Positions 17,014 to 25,467 of a DNA stretch of 64,000 bases are shown piece after piece; the stretch's first letter is position 1; each line of letters opens with the position of its first letter. This DNA is from an uncultured Bacteroidia bacterium (GTDB lineage: Bacteria; Bacteroidota; Bacteroidia; Bacteroidales; UBA932), in contig CACZXH010000002.1 in NCBI GenBank assembly GCA_902785065.1, positions 186,001 through 250,000 on the forward strand, given 5' to 3'. The position numbers and the translations under genes are program-made. The notes below the pieces were generated by a model. That model did not search any database and was not told where the DNA came from. It worked only from the letters and a program-made list of their open reading frames with translations.

Positions 17014-18393
17014 TTACAGCCGGAAGGCGGTTTCCTTGAAGATTTCGGAAACGGTCGGGTGCGGGAAGACGACTTTCTTGAGCTGCTCGACGGTCATGCC
17101 CTGCTCGATGGCGATGCAGGCGCTGTGAATCATCTCGGAACAGGGATTCCCCAGCATGTGGACACCCAGGACGCGGTGGTCCGTTCCATCCACGATCACC
17201 TTGCACAGGCCTTCACCGCGCTCGTTCTCGGCGACAAAGCGACCGGCATAGGCCATCGGGAGCTTCAAGGCCACATATTCCAGTCCCTTACTGGCGGCCT
17301 CGGCCTCGGTGAGGCCCACGCCGGCGACTTCCGGGTTCGTGTACACCACGCCCGGGATGGCGTTGTAATGCATCCGGTCATCCTTGCCCAGGATGTCGTT
17401 CACCGCCACTTCGCCTTCGCGGGAGGCGGTATGGGCCAGCATGGAGAAGCCGGTCACGTCACCCGCCGCGTACACGCCCGGGACATTCGTGCGCATCTTC
17501 TCATCGACCCGGATGCCATAGGGACGGCCCGCCGGATTGAGGGCAAGTTCCACGCCGAGGTTCTCCAGGCCGATGCCCTGGAAATTAGCCCTGCGGCCCA
17601 CGGAGACGAGGATCTTGTCCCCCTGCGCACGACAGGTATTACCGTCCGGATCCTCATAGACGACCTCGTTTCCTTCCACGCCGACAACCTTGCAGCTGAG
17701 GTGGAACTCCACGCCCTTCTTTGCATATTGGGCCTGGAGCATCGCACTGATCTCGTCATCCTGCGGTCCCAGGATCTTCGGAAGCATCTCCACCACCGTC
17801 ACCTTCGTGCCGATGGAATTGAAGAAGCTCGCGAACTCCATCCCGATGACGCCTCCCCCAATGATGACGAGCGACTCCGGCTGCTCCTCCAGCGCGAGGA
17901 TCTCCCGGTTGGTGACGACCACGTCGCCGAGGCCTTCGCGAAGTCCCGGAATGGGCGGGACCGCCGCTTCGGAGCCCGAGCAGATCAGGAGGTTGCGGGC
18001 TTCATAAGTCGATTCGCCGCTGACAATGACAAAGCCTTCGTTGCCGCGGCCCTGGATGACGGCCTCTTCCTTGACGACCTCCACCTGGGCATCCCGCATC
18101 TGGATGCGCACCCCGCCGACGAGTTTCTTCACCACCTTCTGCTTACGCTTGAAGATGGCGCCGAAATCGACGGACGAGCCCTCGACATTCACGCCGTATT
18201 TGTCGGCATGGCGGCTGTAATCATAAACCTTGGCGCTGTAGAGCAGTGTTTTGGTCGGGATGCAGCCTTCGTTCAGGCATACCCCGCCCAGTTCCCTTTT
18301 CTCGAAGAGGATGACCGAAAGGCCGGCGGAACCGGCGCGCTCCGCGGCCACATAACCGCCGGGGCCTCCCCCGATAATCGCGAGATCGTACAT
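17014..18393 (-). CDS. lpdA: Dihydrolipoyl dehydrogenase (E3)
   Basis: FAD-dependent disulfide oxidoreductase of 459 residues. The N-terminal FAD motif is IIGGGPGGYVAA; the redox-active disulfide is GGVCLNEGCIPTK (Cys39, Cys44); the NAD motif is IIGGGVIGMEFA; the FAD-interacting YAAGDVTG and the C-terminal HPTVSE dimer-interface histidine-glutamate pair are intact. It reoxidises lipoyl groups of 2-oxo acid dehydrogenases or the glycine cleavage system, none of which is encoded nearby. It is 27 bases downstream of the GH2 gene on the same strand and could be read through from it. Confidence 0.94.
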   Translation of the reverse strand: MYDLAIIGGGPGGYVAAERAGSAGLSVILFEKRELGGVCLNEGCIPTKTLLYSAKVYDYSRHADKYGVNVEGSSVDFGAIFKRKQKVVKKLVGGVRIQMRDAQVEVVKEEAVIQGRGNEGFVIVSGESTYEARNLLICSGSEAAVPPIPGLREGLGDVVVTNREILALEEQPESLVIIGGGVIGMEFASFFNSIGTKVTVVEMLPKILGPQDDEISAMLQAQYAKKGVEFHLSCKVVGVEGNEVVYEDPDGNTCRAQGDKILVSVGRRANFQGIGLENLGVELALNPAGRPYGIRVDEKMRTNVPGVYAAGDVTGFSMLAHTASREGEVAVNDILGKDDRMHYNAIPGVVYTNPEVAGVGLTEAEAASKGLEYVALKLPMAYAGRFVAENERGEGLCKVIVDGTDHRVLGVHMLGNPCSEMIHSACIAIEQGMTVEQLKKVVFPHPTVSEIFKETAFRL

Positions 18394-18420
18394 AGTGTTA
18401 TCGTTTAAGTTGCATGTTCA

Positions 18421-21400
18421 TCATTTGACGGGCCGGATGCGGATTATCCGCTCATACACGGTCGGATAGGCGCGGTAGGCGCCCAGGATGCCCCGGGCGG
18501 TGTCGCCCACGCCGGAGGTGGCGTAGTCCAGATTGAGCGTAATGTCGCCGCCCCGCTGCAGGTCGAACTGGTAAACAGCCTTGGTCAGATTGTCCGTCGT
18601 GCAGTCATAGGCGCTGAAGGCGAAGGGCTGGTCCATGGAGAATTCCAGGCCGCATCCGGAGGCGTCCGTCATCCGTACCCAGCGCGTGTCCGTCCGGAGG
18701 CCGTAGTCCTGCGGCATCAGATAGGGTTCATACATAGACGCCACATCGGTTTGCCAAATGCCCAGCCGGTAGCCGCTTTTGCGGTCCGGATAGGAGGCCT
18801 GCGGGCCGCGGCCATGCCATTCCACCTGGTCCAGGGACTTGTCCAGCATCAGGGTGAGGCCCATGCGGGGCAACCATGCCGGCATCGAACCCTGCGGATT
18901 CACCTTGTGGTGCAGGGTGAGTGTGCCGTCTCCCGCCACGATCCAGCGATACGACTCCTCGAAGCCGGAGTACGAGCGGCCGGAGATATAGGCATCCAGC
19001 TGCTTGTCCTCACTGCCCAGGAGCGCCAGGGTCCGAACCTCCACGACGACGTCGTCCCCCGCCTCGCGGGCGGTCACCCGGATGGGGTGCGAGGCCATCC
19101 GGTCCAGTCCGGCGGCATAGTAATGGGCCGCCAGGATCTGTGACGTATGGCCGACTGCACTGTAGCCCGGCGCATTCACCCGGCCTGCGCTGCTGCCGCC
19201 CCAGCCGTCCACCTCGTTGGCGATCGGCGCCCGCCAGACATTGAGTTTCAGCGGCTTGGCAATCATTTCCTTGCCATGGACGACCGCCGATACCAGTTCG
19301 CCGGTGACCGTACTGAACGCGTACGAGAAGCCCTCGCCGGAAACGACATAGGAAGCGTTCTTTTCCGTAAGCCCGACCGCACCTGACACGGCCTGGTGGA
19401 CATCGGCGATATTCCAAGCCTTGAGTTCGAACTGGTCCCAGGAAACCTCGTGCCCCTTCGGGGCCCACATTTCATCCTTCGCAAGTACCGAACTGACCGT
19501 CAGGCGGTATTCCTTGCCGGGGACGGCCTGCGGATGCGGGAGTTGGATCCGGACAATCTTCCGGTCCATCGGCGCGACGTCCAGCGGCAGTTCGCCGGAG
19601 GCGACCACGTCGGCATCGGCCGTCAGGGTCCAGGTGGTCACATAATGCGAGGCATTCAGGAACCGGCTCCGGTTCCACACCTCGACAGTCCCCTGGTCCG
19701 CATCCAGCAGCCGGAACGACAGGGGCTGCGTGCTCTTCTTCATCTGCCACATCTCCGGCTGCGGTGTCCGGTCCGGCCAGATACTGCCGTAGGTCCGTGC
19801 GCCAAGGCCATAGCTCCAGAAGGTCCCTTCGTCCGTCTCCTCCTCGAAATCCAACCACACGGCGGCCTTTGAAGGGTCGAAGACGCCCGGGGCGACCGCC
19901 TCGGCGAAGACGCCCGCATTGTCGATGAGCGCGTCGCAGGTGAACACGTTGGTGTCCTGTCCGCAGCCGTCTTCGCTGCGGCCGATACAGACGGACAGGG
20001 GCAGGTTCCGGATGGCGCCGGTCATCGGCTGCGAAGCCGCCAGGGCTCCATCCAGGTAAATCCGCATCTCCTTTCCGTCATAGGTGGCCGTGACATTGTG
20101 CCAGCGGCCCTCCCAGTCAGTAGGAAGCGGAGCGGACAGGACCTGCTTCTGTCCATTGTCCAGATAGAAATCCAGGCGTTCGTTCCGCCACTGGCGCAGG
20201 CCGAACTGGTTTTCGCCCTTGGTAAGCAGATAGCCGCCGGAGACGTTGTACTTCCGGGGCAGGATGTCCAGCGTGAGCGTGAGGCCTTCGCCGGCGATCT
20301 CCAGCGCATCGGCCCGGTACAGCTGGACCCACTGGTCCTGCTTGTTCAGGTCGACGGCCTTTCCCGTGCGTCCCTTCACCAGCTTCGCCTGGCCCATCAG
20401 ATGGGCGGGAACGGCATTCGGGGACTGGTCCTGCAGCGTCCGGACGCGCTCGGTGAGGCCGGGGCTCACAAAATCCCAGACGGCGCCGCCCATGAGCTTG
20501 GGATAGGCATAGACGACCTCCCAGAAATCGTCCATTGCGCCTCCGCCGTTACCGGCGACCGATACGTATTCATCCATGAACGAGGGTCGCATGTCCTTGG
20601 TATCCAGGCCATAACCCAGTTCGAGCTCCAGAGGGATCGGATAGCGCGGGCCCACGATATCTTCGGCCGGATGCTTGGGCGCATTGCCGCCGTACATCCA
20701 ATAGCGCGTGGGATCGAGTGACTTGCCTTCCTGGATCACCTCGGCGATATTCTCCCCCTCACCGCTTTCGTTGCCTGCGCTCCAGAACAGCACACAGGCA
20801 TGGTTGCGATCCCTGAGCACCATACGGCGCACCCGTTCCCGGTACATCTCCTTGAATTCGGGAAGGCTGCTCGCATATTCGGAAGCATGGGACTCGTCCC
20901 CGGTCTCGTCGATGATATACAGGCCGTACTCGTCGGCGAGATCCAGATACTCGTTCACGGGCGGATAGTGGGAAGTACGTACTCCGTTGAAATTGAACTG
21001 CTTGAGGATTTCCATGTCGCGACGGATGACCTCCTCGGTCATGGCGTGGCCCAAGGTCGGATGCTGCATGTGGGAGCACTGGGCACTCACTTTGACGGGC
21101 TGCCCGTTCAGGTAGAAGACGCCGTCCCGGATCTCGGTCTTCTTGAAGCCGATGCGCTTGTCCACCTGGTCCACAACCTTTCCGGCCGCGTCCGTGAGGA
21201 CAAGGTCCAGCCGGTACAGCGTCGGGGTTTCCGCCGTCCATTTCTCAGGAGCCTTCACCTTTGCGGCGAGGTTCACGGTCTGGCAGCTGCCCGGGCCGAT
21301 GGCGACGGGACCGCCGGCCATTTCCGCGACACTCTTTCCGTCCTTGGAAACGGTCGCTTTCACCTTGTAGCCGCTCCCCTGCACGTCAAATCCGCGCAAG

Positions 21401-22206
21401 GTGACGGCGACGCTCAGGTCCGAATCCACGAAATCCGGCCCGAAATCCGTAATCACCTGCCAGTCCCAGATCCGGGCCTGCGGCGAAGCGTAAAGTGTGA
21501 CATCGTCGAAGATGCCCGCGAGCCGCCAGTAATCCTGGCCTTCCAGGTAATAGCCGTCGCTGTATTTGAGCACCAGCACGGCCAGGGTGTTCTTGCCAGG
21601 CTTGAGATACTTCGTCACATTGTATTCCGCCGGTTCCTGGGCACCTTCGTTATAGCCTACTTCCTGCCCGTTGATCCACACGAATGAGGCCGACGCCACC
21701 TTCTCGAACCGCAGGAACACCTGTTCGCCCTTCCAATCCCGGGGCAGGTTGAAAGTGGTTCTGTAGGCCCCTGTAGGGTTGAATTCCGGCGCCTTGGGGA
21801 ACTGCACGGCGAAGGGGGGCACGTCCTCCTGGAACCTTCTCCGGAACCGGTTCCGAATCTCCTCGGGAGGCACGATGTAGAACGGCGCAGAGACGTTCCG
21901 GAACACGGCCTGGCCGTACCCCTGCATTTCCCAGTTGGAGGGAACTTCGATGGTCCCCCACTTCCGGTCGTTGAAAGCCGGCTTGAAGAAATCCGCCGGG
22001 ACCTCCGACGGGCTCTCGTAGTAGCCGAACTTCCAGGTGCCGTTCAGGGACAGGGACTGCGCCGGGATATGGAAAGCCCGGCCGGGCTCCTGGTTTTCCT
22101 CGAACACGGACGTGTTCTCGATGTAATCGGAAAGACGGTCTAGATAGGACTGGGCGCCGACGGGAAGCGCCAGCGCCAGCAGGCAGAGGGTAAAGGCCTT
22201 TTTCAT
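18421..22206 (-). CDS. Exported GH2 beta-galactosidase-like enzyme with an internal LamG-like domain
   Basis: Very large secreted GH2 protein, 1261 residues from MKKAF (an ATG 6 bases upstream is an alternative), with a signal peptide. In order: GH2 sugar-binding domain (LNGTWKFGYYESPSEVP), Ig-like domain, TIM barrel with acid/base glutamate in AGNESGEGEN (Glu480) and nucleophile in FMDEYVSVAGN (Glu546). An inserted concanavalin/LamG-like domain of about 170 residues follows (roughly 610-780, with the typical WHNVTATYDGKEMRIYLDG strand), then the second Ig-like domain and the C-terminal Bgal_small_N beta-sandwich. The LacZ-like layout suggests beta-galactosidase, but the substrate may be a plant or host glycan. 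Own promoter; next to the rha operon. Confidence 0.9.
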   Translation of the reverse strand: MKKAFTLCLLALALPVGAQSYLDRLSDYIENTSVFEENQEPGRAFHIPAQSLSLNGTWKFGYYESPSEVPADFFKPAFNDRKWGTIEVPSNWEMQGYGQAVFRNVSAPFYIVPPEEIRNRFRRRFQEDVPPFAVQFPKAPEFNPTGAYRTTFNLPRDWKGEQVFLRFEKVASASFVWINGQEVGYNEGAQEPAEYNVTKYLKPGKNTLAVLVLKYSDGYYLEGQDYWRLAGIFDDVTLYASPQARIWDWQVITDFGPDFVDSDLSVAVTLRGFDVQGSGYKVKATVSKDGKSVAEMAGGPVAIGPGSCQTVNLAAKVKAPEKWTAETPTLYRLDLVLTDAAGKVVDQVDKRIGFKKTEIRDGVFYLNGQPVKVSAQCSHMQHPTLGHAMTEEVIRRDMEILKQFNFNGVRTSHYPPVNEYLDLADEYGLYIIDETGDESHASEYASSLPEFKEMYRERVRRMVLRDRNHACVLFWSAGNESGEGENIAEVIQEGKSLDPTRYWMYGGNAPKHPAEDIVGPRYPIPLELELGYGLDTKDMRPSFMDEYVSVAGNGGGAMDDFWEVVYAYPKLMGGAVWDFVSPGLTERVRTLQDQSPNAVPAHLMGQAKLVKGRTGKAVDLNKQDQWVQLYRADALEIAGEGLTLTLDILPRKYNVSGGYLLTKGENQFGLRQWRNERLDFYLDNGQKQVLSAPLPTDWEGRWHNVTATYDGKEMRIYLDGALAASQPMTGAIRNLPLSVCIGRSEDGCGQDTNVFTCDALIDNAGVFAEAVAPGVFDPSKAAVWLDFEEETDEGTFWSYGLGARTYGSIWPDRTPQPEMWQMKKSTQPLSFRLLDADQGTVEVWNRSRFLNASHYVTTWTLTADADVVASGELPLDVAPMDRKIVRIQLPHPQAVPGKEYRLTVSSVLAKDEMWAPKGHEVSWDQFELKAWNIADVHQAVSGAVGLTEKNASYVVSGEGFSYAFSTVTGELVSAVVHGKEMIAKPLKLNVWRAPIANEVDGWGGSSAGRVNAPGYSAVGHTSQILAAHYYAAGLDRMASHPIRVTAREAGDDVVVEVRTLALLGSEDKQLDAYISGRSYSGFEESYRWIVAGDGTLTLHHKVNPQGSMPAWLPRMGLTLMLDKSLDQVEWHGRGPQASYPDRKSGYRLGIWQTDVASMYEPYLMPQDYGLRTDTRWVRMTDASGCGLEFSMDQPFAFSAYDCTTDNLTKAVYQFDLQRGGDITLNLDYATSGVGDTARGILGAYRAYPTVYERIIRIRPVK

Positions 22207-22213
22207 GGGCATT

Positions 22214-22230
22214 GAATGAATAAATCATTC
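22214..22230. repeat. Short inverted repeat in the GH2 5' leader
   Basis: GAATGA and TCATTC separated by five bases, between the -7 box and the GH2 start codon. It could be a weak operator or nothing; seen in sequence only. Confidence 0.3.
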
Positions 22231-22237
22231 AAAGATA
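22230..22237 (-). promoter_or_regulatory. Bacteroidota -7 promoter box for the GH2 gene
   Basis: TATCTTTG on the minus strand, 23 bases before the ATG at 22206, so the GH2 gene has its own start downstream of the rha operon. Confidence 0.6.
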
Positions 22238-22277
22238 CCCATTTCCTACCGATAAAGCAAACGGTGGGATACCGATC

Positions 22278-23090
22278 CTATTTCGGCAGATGGAAAGCGT
22301 CGGACAGCTCCTGCATCTGCCCGTCCGACATTCCCTCCGGCTCGAAACCCATGTTCCGGGCCGCGATGTAGATCTGGGCGGACTTGTTCAGGACATCGAC
22401 CTGGTCGAAGGCCGACATCACGTCCGTATCCACCGCGAACACGCCGTGCTTCTCCCACATCACCACGTCATAGTCCTCGTCGATGGCCTGGATCGTCGCT
22501 TCCGCGAGGTCCACGCTGGAGGGAAGCATGTACGGGACCATGCCCAGGCCCCGGGGGCAGAAGGCCTTGGTCTCGGGAATCATGGACCAGAGCATCCGCG
22601 TGGCCACGTCCTTCTCCATCCATTTCCGGCTGTGGGTGAGCGCCACCAGTTCGATGGGATGGGTGTGCAGGGAGGCCCGGTACGGGGAGCCCTTCGCCAG
22701 CAGGTAGTTATGGACACTCAAGTGGGAAGGGAGTTCGGAGGTGGGGGCGACGGGAAGGTCCGCCACGATCTCGTACCGCATGCAGTCGTCCACGATGCGG
22801 ATGATGGAGCCGTTCGCCATCGGGTCGCGGGCGAGGTCCCGCATCCGCCGGCCGGTTCCCTTGCAGTAGAACCAGCAGCCTTCCAGCTCCGGGAGCTTCG
22901 TGCCGATGGGGACCGACGGACCGATGGCCGGCAAGGCCCGCATCGCGTCGTCCACCCACTCGGTGATGTTGATGGTGATATTGCCGCCGTTCCGCTCGGC
23001 CCAGCCTTTCTGCCAGAGATAGCCGGCCACTTCGGCGACCTTGTCGATTTCGGCCTTCAGCAAAGGCCTGTTATCCAAAATGCTTGTCAT
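22278..23090 (-). CDS. rhaD: Rhamnulose-1-phosphate aldolase
   Basis: Class II zinc aldolase of 270 residues that splits L-rhamnulose 1-phosphate into dihydroxyacetone phosphate and L-lactaldehyde. The metal-binding SLHTHPIELVAL motif (two of the zinc histidines) and NGGNITINITEW near the N-terminus fit RhaD. It is the last gene of the minus-strand operon rhaB-rhaI-rhaT-rhaD. Its ATG is part of a dispersed repeat at 23084-23112, which also supplies the stop codon of rhaT. No lactaldehyde reductase gene (fucO) is present in the window. Confidence 0.93.
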   Translation of the reverse strand: MTSILDNRPLLKAEIDKVAEVAGYLWQKGWAERNGGNITINITEWVDDAMRALPAIGPSVPIGTKLPELEGCWFYCKGTGRRMRDLARDPMANGSIIRIVDDCMRYEIVADLPVAPTSELPSHLSVHNYLLAKGSPYRASLHTHPIELVALTHSRKWMEKDVATRMLWSMIPETKAFCPRGLGMVPYMLPSSVDLAEATIQAIDEDYDVVMWEKHGVFAVDTDVMSAFDQVDVLNKSAQIYIAARNMGFEPEGMSDGQMQELSDAFHLPK

Positions 23091-23112
23091 GCTGAACGAA
23101 GTGAAGAATCTA
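23084..23112 (+). repeat. Dispersed repeat spanning the rhaT stop and rhaD start
   Basis: TTGTCATGCTGAACGAAGTG continuing to AAGAATCTA on the plus strand. In the sense of the genes it begins with TAG (rhaT stop, 23112-23110) and contains the ATG of rhaD (23090-23088). It is a variant of the family at 25439, with GCTGAACGAAGTGAAG in place of TCGAGCGAAGTCGAG. Confidence 0.75.
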
Positions 23113-24138
23113 GATCAACTGCGGCAGGAAAGTACTGAAAATCAACACGGCGAGACCCACGAGGAGGACCGTGATGGTCTTCCGGGAAACGCCCTTCCAC
23201 TCCTTGAGGATAATGCCCCAGACATTGGAGAACACGACGTTCAGTGCCATCAGGATGCACCAGCTGAAGGTGATGAGGACCGGGTAGTCCGTCAGGAAGC
23301 CCTTGCCCAGGCTCAGTCCGAAGAACTGGCTGTACCAGAGCAGGCCGGCGAGGCAGCAGAAAACGAGGTTGTTGCCCCAGAGGGCCTTCTTCCCGTAGTC
23401 GCCCCAGGTCTTGTTCTTATTGTTCTGGTAGAAGCAGTAAACGGCGTTCGTCAGGAAGCCGCCGAAGGTCACGAGCATCGTGGCCGGCAGCGTCTGGAAG
23501 ATGGGCTTCGTGCCGGGCAGGTACAGGTCCTGGCCGAAGTTCAGGCCGATGTTGAAGCAGGCGCTCATGAAGCCGGCGAGCAGCGCCACGGCGATGCCCT
23601 TGCCGAAGTTGAAGTCCTTGACGGCCTTCTTCTTCTCTTCCTCCGGCAGCGCGGCGGCCTTCATGCCGCCAGCGACGCCGATGATGGCGATGCCGACGAG
23701 CGTCACGACGACGCCGATGATCACGGCGCTCGTGAGGTCACCCGCGTGGCCCGTGAAGACCGGGCCCAGGATGGCGCCGAGGGCGGAGCAGGTGCCGAGC
23801 GCGATGCTCTGGCCCAGGGCGACGCCGAGATAACGCATGCTGAGGCCGAAAGTCAGGCCGCCAACGCCCCACAATGCACCGAAGAGAATGGTGAGCCAGG
23901 TGGCCTTGGGATCCGCGCTCATCATCGCGAGCAGGTCGCCGAAACTCCCGCCGGTCCCGGAGACCGACAGGAGGGCGCCCACGAGCGGGAACAGGAGCCA
24001 GGCGAAAACGCCCTGGACGATCCAATAGCTCTCCCAGCTCCAATCCTTGATCTTGTTGATCGGGACATAGCTGGAACTCTGGCAGAACGCCCCGACCGCA
24101 ATGATTAAAAGTCCAATTATCAAATACATAGCCGTCAT
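23110..24138 (-). CDS. rhaT: L-rhamnose:proton symporter RhaT
   Basis: Inner-membrane sugar transporter of 342 residues with ten hydrophobic segments, the usual RhaT topology. The conserved VPINKIKDWSWESYW loop, GALWGVGGLTFGLSMRYLGV and the late WCILMALNVVFSNVWG stretch match the family. It imports L-rhamnose for the neighbouring isomerase, kinase and aldolase. Two starts are possible: 24138, inside the hairpin repeat between rhaI and rhaT, or MYLIIG at 24129 just after it. The TAG stop is supplied by the next repeat. Confidence 0.92.
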   Translation of the reverse strand: MTAMYLIIGLLIIAVGAFCQSSSYVPINKIKDWSWESYWIVQGVFAWLLFPLVGALLSVSGTGGSFGDLLAMMSADPKATWLTILFGALWGVGGLTFGLSMRYLGVALGQSIALGTCSALGAILGPVFTGHAGDLTSAVIIGVVVTLVGIAIIGVAGGMKAAALPEEEKKKAVKDFNFGKGIAVALLAGFMSACFNIGLNFGQDLYLPGTKPIFQTLPATMLVTFGGFLTNAVYCFYQNNKNKTWGDYGKKALWGNNLVFCCLAGLLWYSQFFGLSLGKGFLTDYPVLITFSWCILMALNVVFSNVWGIILKEWKGVSRKTITVLLVGLAVLIFSTFLPQLI

Positions 24139-24161
24139 GCCCGGCTTAACCGGGCATCTCC
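24134..24161. repeat. Hairpin repeat between rhaI and rhaT
   Basis: GTCATGCCCGGCTTAACC followed by GGGCATCTCC. ATGCCCGG and CCGGGCAT form a strong stem around a TTAA loop. It fills almost the whole gap between the rhaI stop (24162-24164) and rhaT, and overlaps the first possible rhaT ATG. It could tune the amount of transporter relative to isomerase. Confidence 0.75.
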
Positions 24162-25412
24162 TTAACGCTTAGATGTGACTTCTCTTTCGTACTGTTCGAT
24201 GCAAGGGATGAACTCCTCGCCCACGGGAACTCCGTTCTTGTAGTTGAAGTAATCGAACACGGCGCCAAACGGGAGGGTCTTCGCCTCCTCGAGGAGGGCG
24301 AGACGCTGGAAGCCCTTGCCGGCGTCCTCGTATTCGCGGAGCTTCGCGAGCGGCTCGAGGAGCGCGGAAAGGACGCACTTCTGCGTGGCGCGGGTGCCGA
24401 TCACATAGGCGCCTATACGGTTGATGGCGGCGTCGAAGTAGTCCAGGCCGATGTGGCTGCGGCCGAGGGCGTCCGCCCGGACGATTTCCTTGAAGAGGTC
24501 CAGGGTCTGGTCGTTCATGATGGTCACGTGGTCGGAGTCCCAGCGGATCGGGCGGGAGACATGGAGCATCAGTTCCGGCACGAAGAGCAGGAGCGAAGCG
24601 ACCATGTCGGCCACGTTCTCAGTCATCTCATAGTGGCCGGTGTCCAGGGTGTACATGAGTTTGCGGGTGGCGCAGTAGCCGGCCACGAAGTCGTGGGAGC
24701 CCACGGTATAGCTCTCGAGGCCGATGCCGAAGAGCTTCGCCTCCAGGCAGGTCTTCATCCCCGGGAGGTCCTCCTTGAGGATCTCGTCCAGGGACTCGGC
24801 GAAAATCTCGCGGTAGCGCTTGCGCTCCACGGTCTGGTCCTTGGATCCGTCGTGGACCCAGATGTTCATGATGCAGGGATCGCCCTGGGCCTTGCCCATC
24901 GCATCCGCGATGCGGCGGCAGCGCTTGGTGTGCTCGATCCAGAATTCGCGGATGGCGGGATCGGGGTTGGCAAGGGACAGGTCGCCGCTCTTGGGATGGC
25001 CGAAGGAGGTGGAGTTGAAGTCCAGCTTCATGTTGTTCTCGCTTGCCCACTGGATCCAGCTCTGGAAATAATCGACTGTGACCTCGTCGCGGTCCACGAA
25101 CTTGCCGCCGAAATCGCCGTAGATCTCGTGGAGGTTCAAGCGGTGGTTGCCGGCGATGAGGCTCTTGGCAAACTTGACGTCGGCCCGGACCTCGTCGATG
25201 TTGCGGGCGCGGCCCGGATAGTTACCGGTGGTCTGGATGCCGCCGGAGAGGCCGTCCTTGGATTCGAAACCAATCACGTCATCGGTCTGCCAGCAGTGCA
25301 GGGAAATGGGGGTTTTCTCGAGGATTTCGACGGCCTTGTCGGTGTCGACGCCGATGGCGGCATAGCGCTCCTTGGCGAACTCGTAGGCTTTCAGGATCTG
25401 TGCTTCTTTCAT
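24162..25412 (-). CDS. rhaI: L-rhamnose isomerase
   Basis: TIM-barrel metal-dependent aldose-ketose isomerase converting L-rhamnose to L-rhamnulose, 416 residues. Recognisable family stretches are ISLHCWQTDDVIGFES, LNLHEIYGD, MNIWVHDGSKD, LDTGHYEMTENVADM and IRWDSDHVT, which carry the metal-binding Glu/Asp/His residues. It follows rhaB in the operon with a 52-base gap that holds a dispersed repeat, and precedes rhaT. Confidence 0.93.
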   Translation of the reverse strand: MKEAQILKAYEFAKERYAAIGVDTDKAVEILEKTPISLHCWQTDDVIGFESKDGLSGGIQTTGNYPGRARNIDEVRADVKFAKSLIAGNHRLNLHEIYGDFGGKFVDRDEVTVDYFQSWIQWASENNMKLDFNSTSFGHPKSGDLSLANPDPAIREFWIEHTKRCRRIADAMGKAQGDPCIMNIWVHDGSKDQTVERKRYREIFAESLDEILKEDLPGMKTCLEAKLFGIGLESYTVGSHDFVAGYCATRKLMYTLDTGHYEMTENVADMVASLLLFVPELMLHVSRPIRWDSDHVTIMNDQTLDLFKEIVRADALGRSHIGLDYFDAAINRIGAYVIGTRATQKCVLSALLEPLAKLREYEDAGKGFQRLALLEEAKTLPFGAVFDYFNYKNGVPVGEEFIPCIEQYEREVTSKR

Positions 25413-25438
25413 AATGATTCAGTGTTATTGTTATCTCT

Positions 25439-25467
25439 TGTCATTTCGAGCGAAGTCGAGAAATCTA
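25439..25467 (+). repeat. Dispersed palindromic repeat, canonical copy after rhaB
   Basis: TGTCATTTCGAGCGAAG continuing to TCGAGAAATCTA. CTCGACTTCGCTCGA forms the palindromic core. Read in the direction of rhaB it starts with TAG, which is the rhaB stop codon. The same sequence fills the atpB-atpD gap at 54219. Confidence 0.8.
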
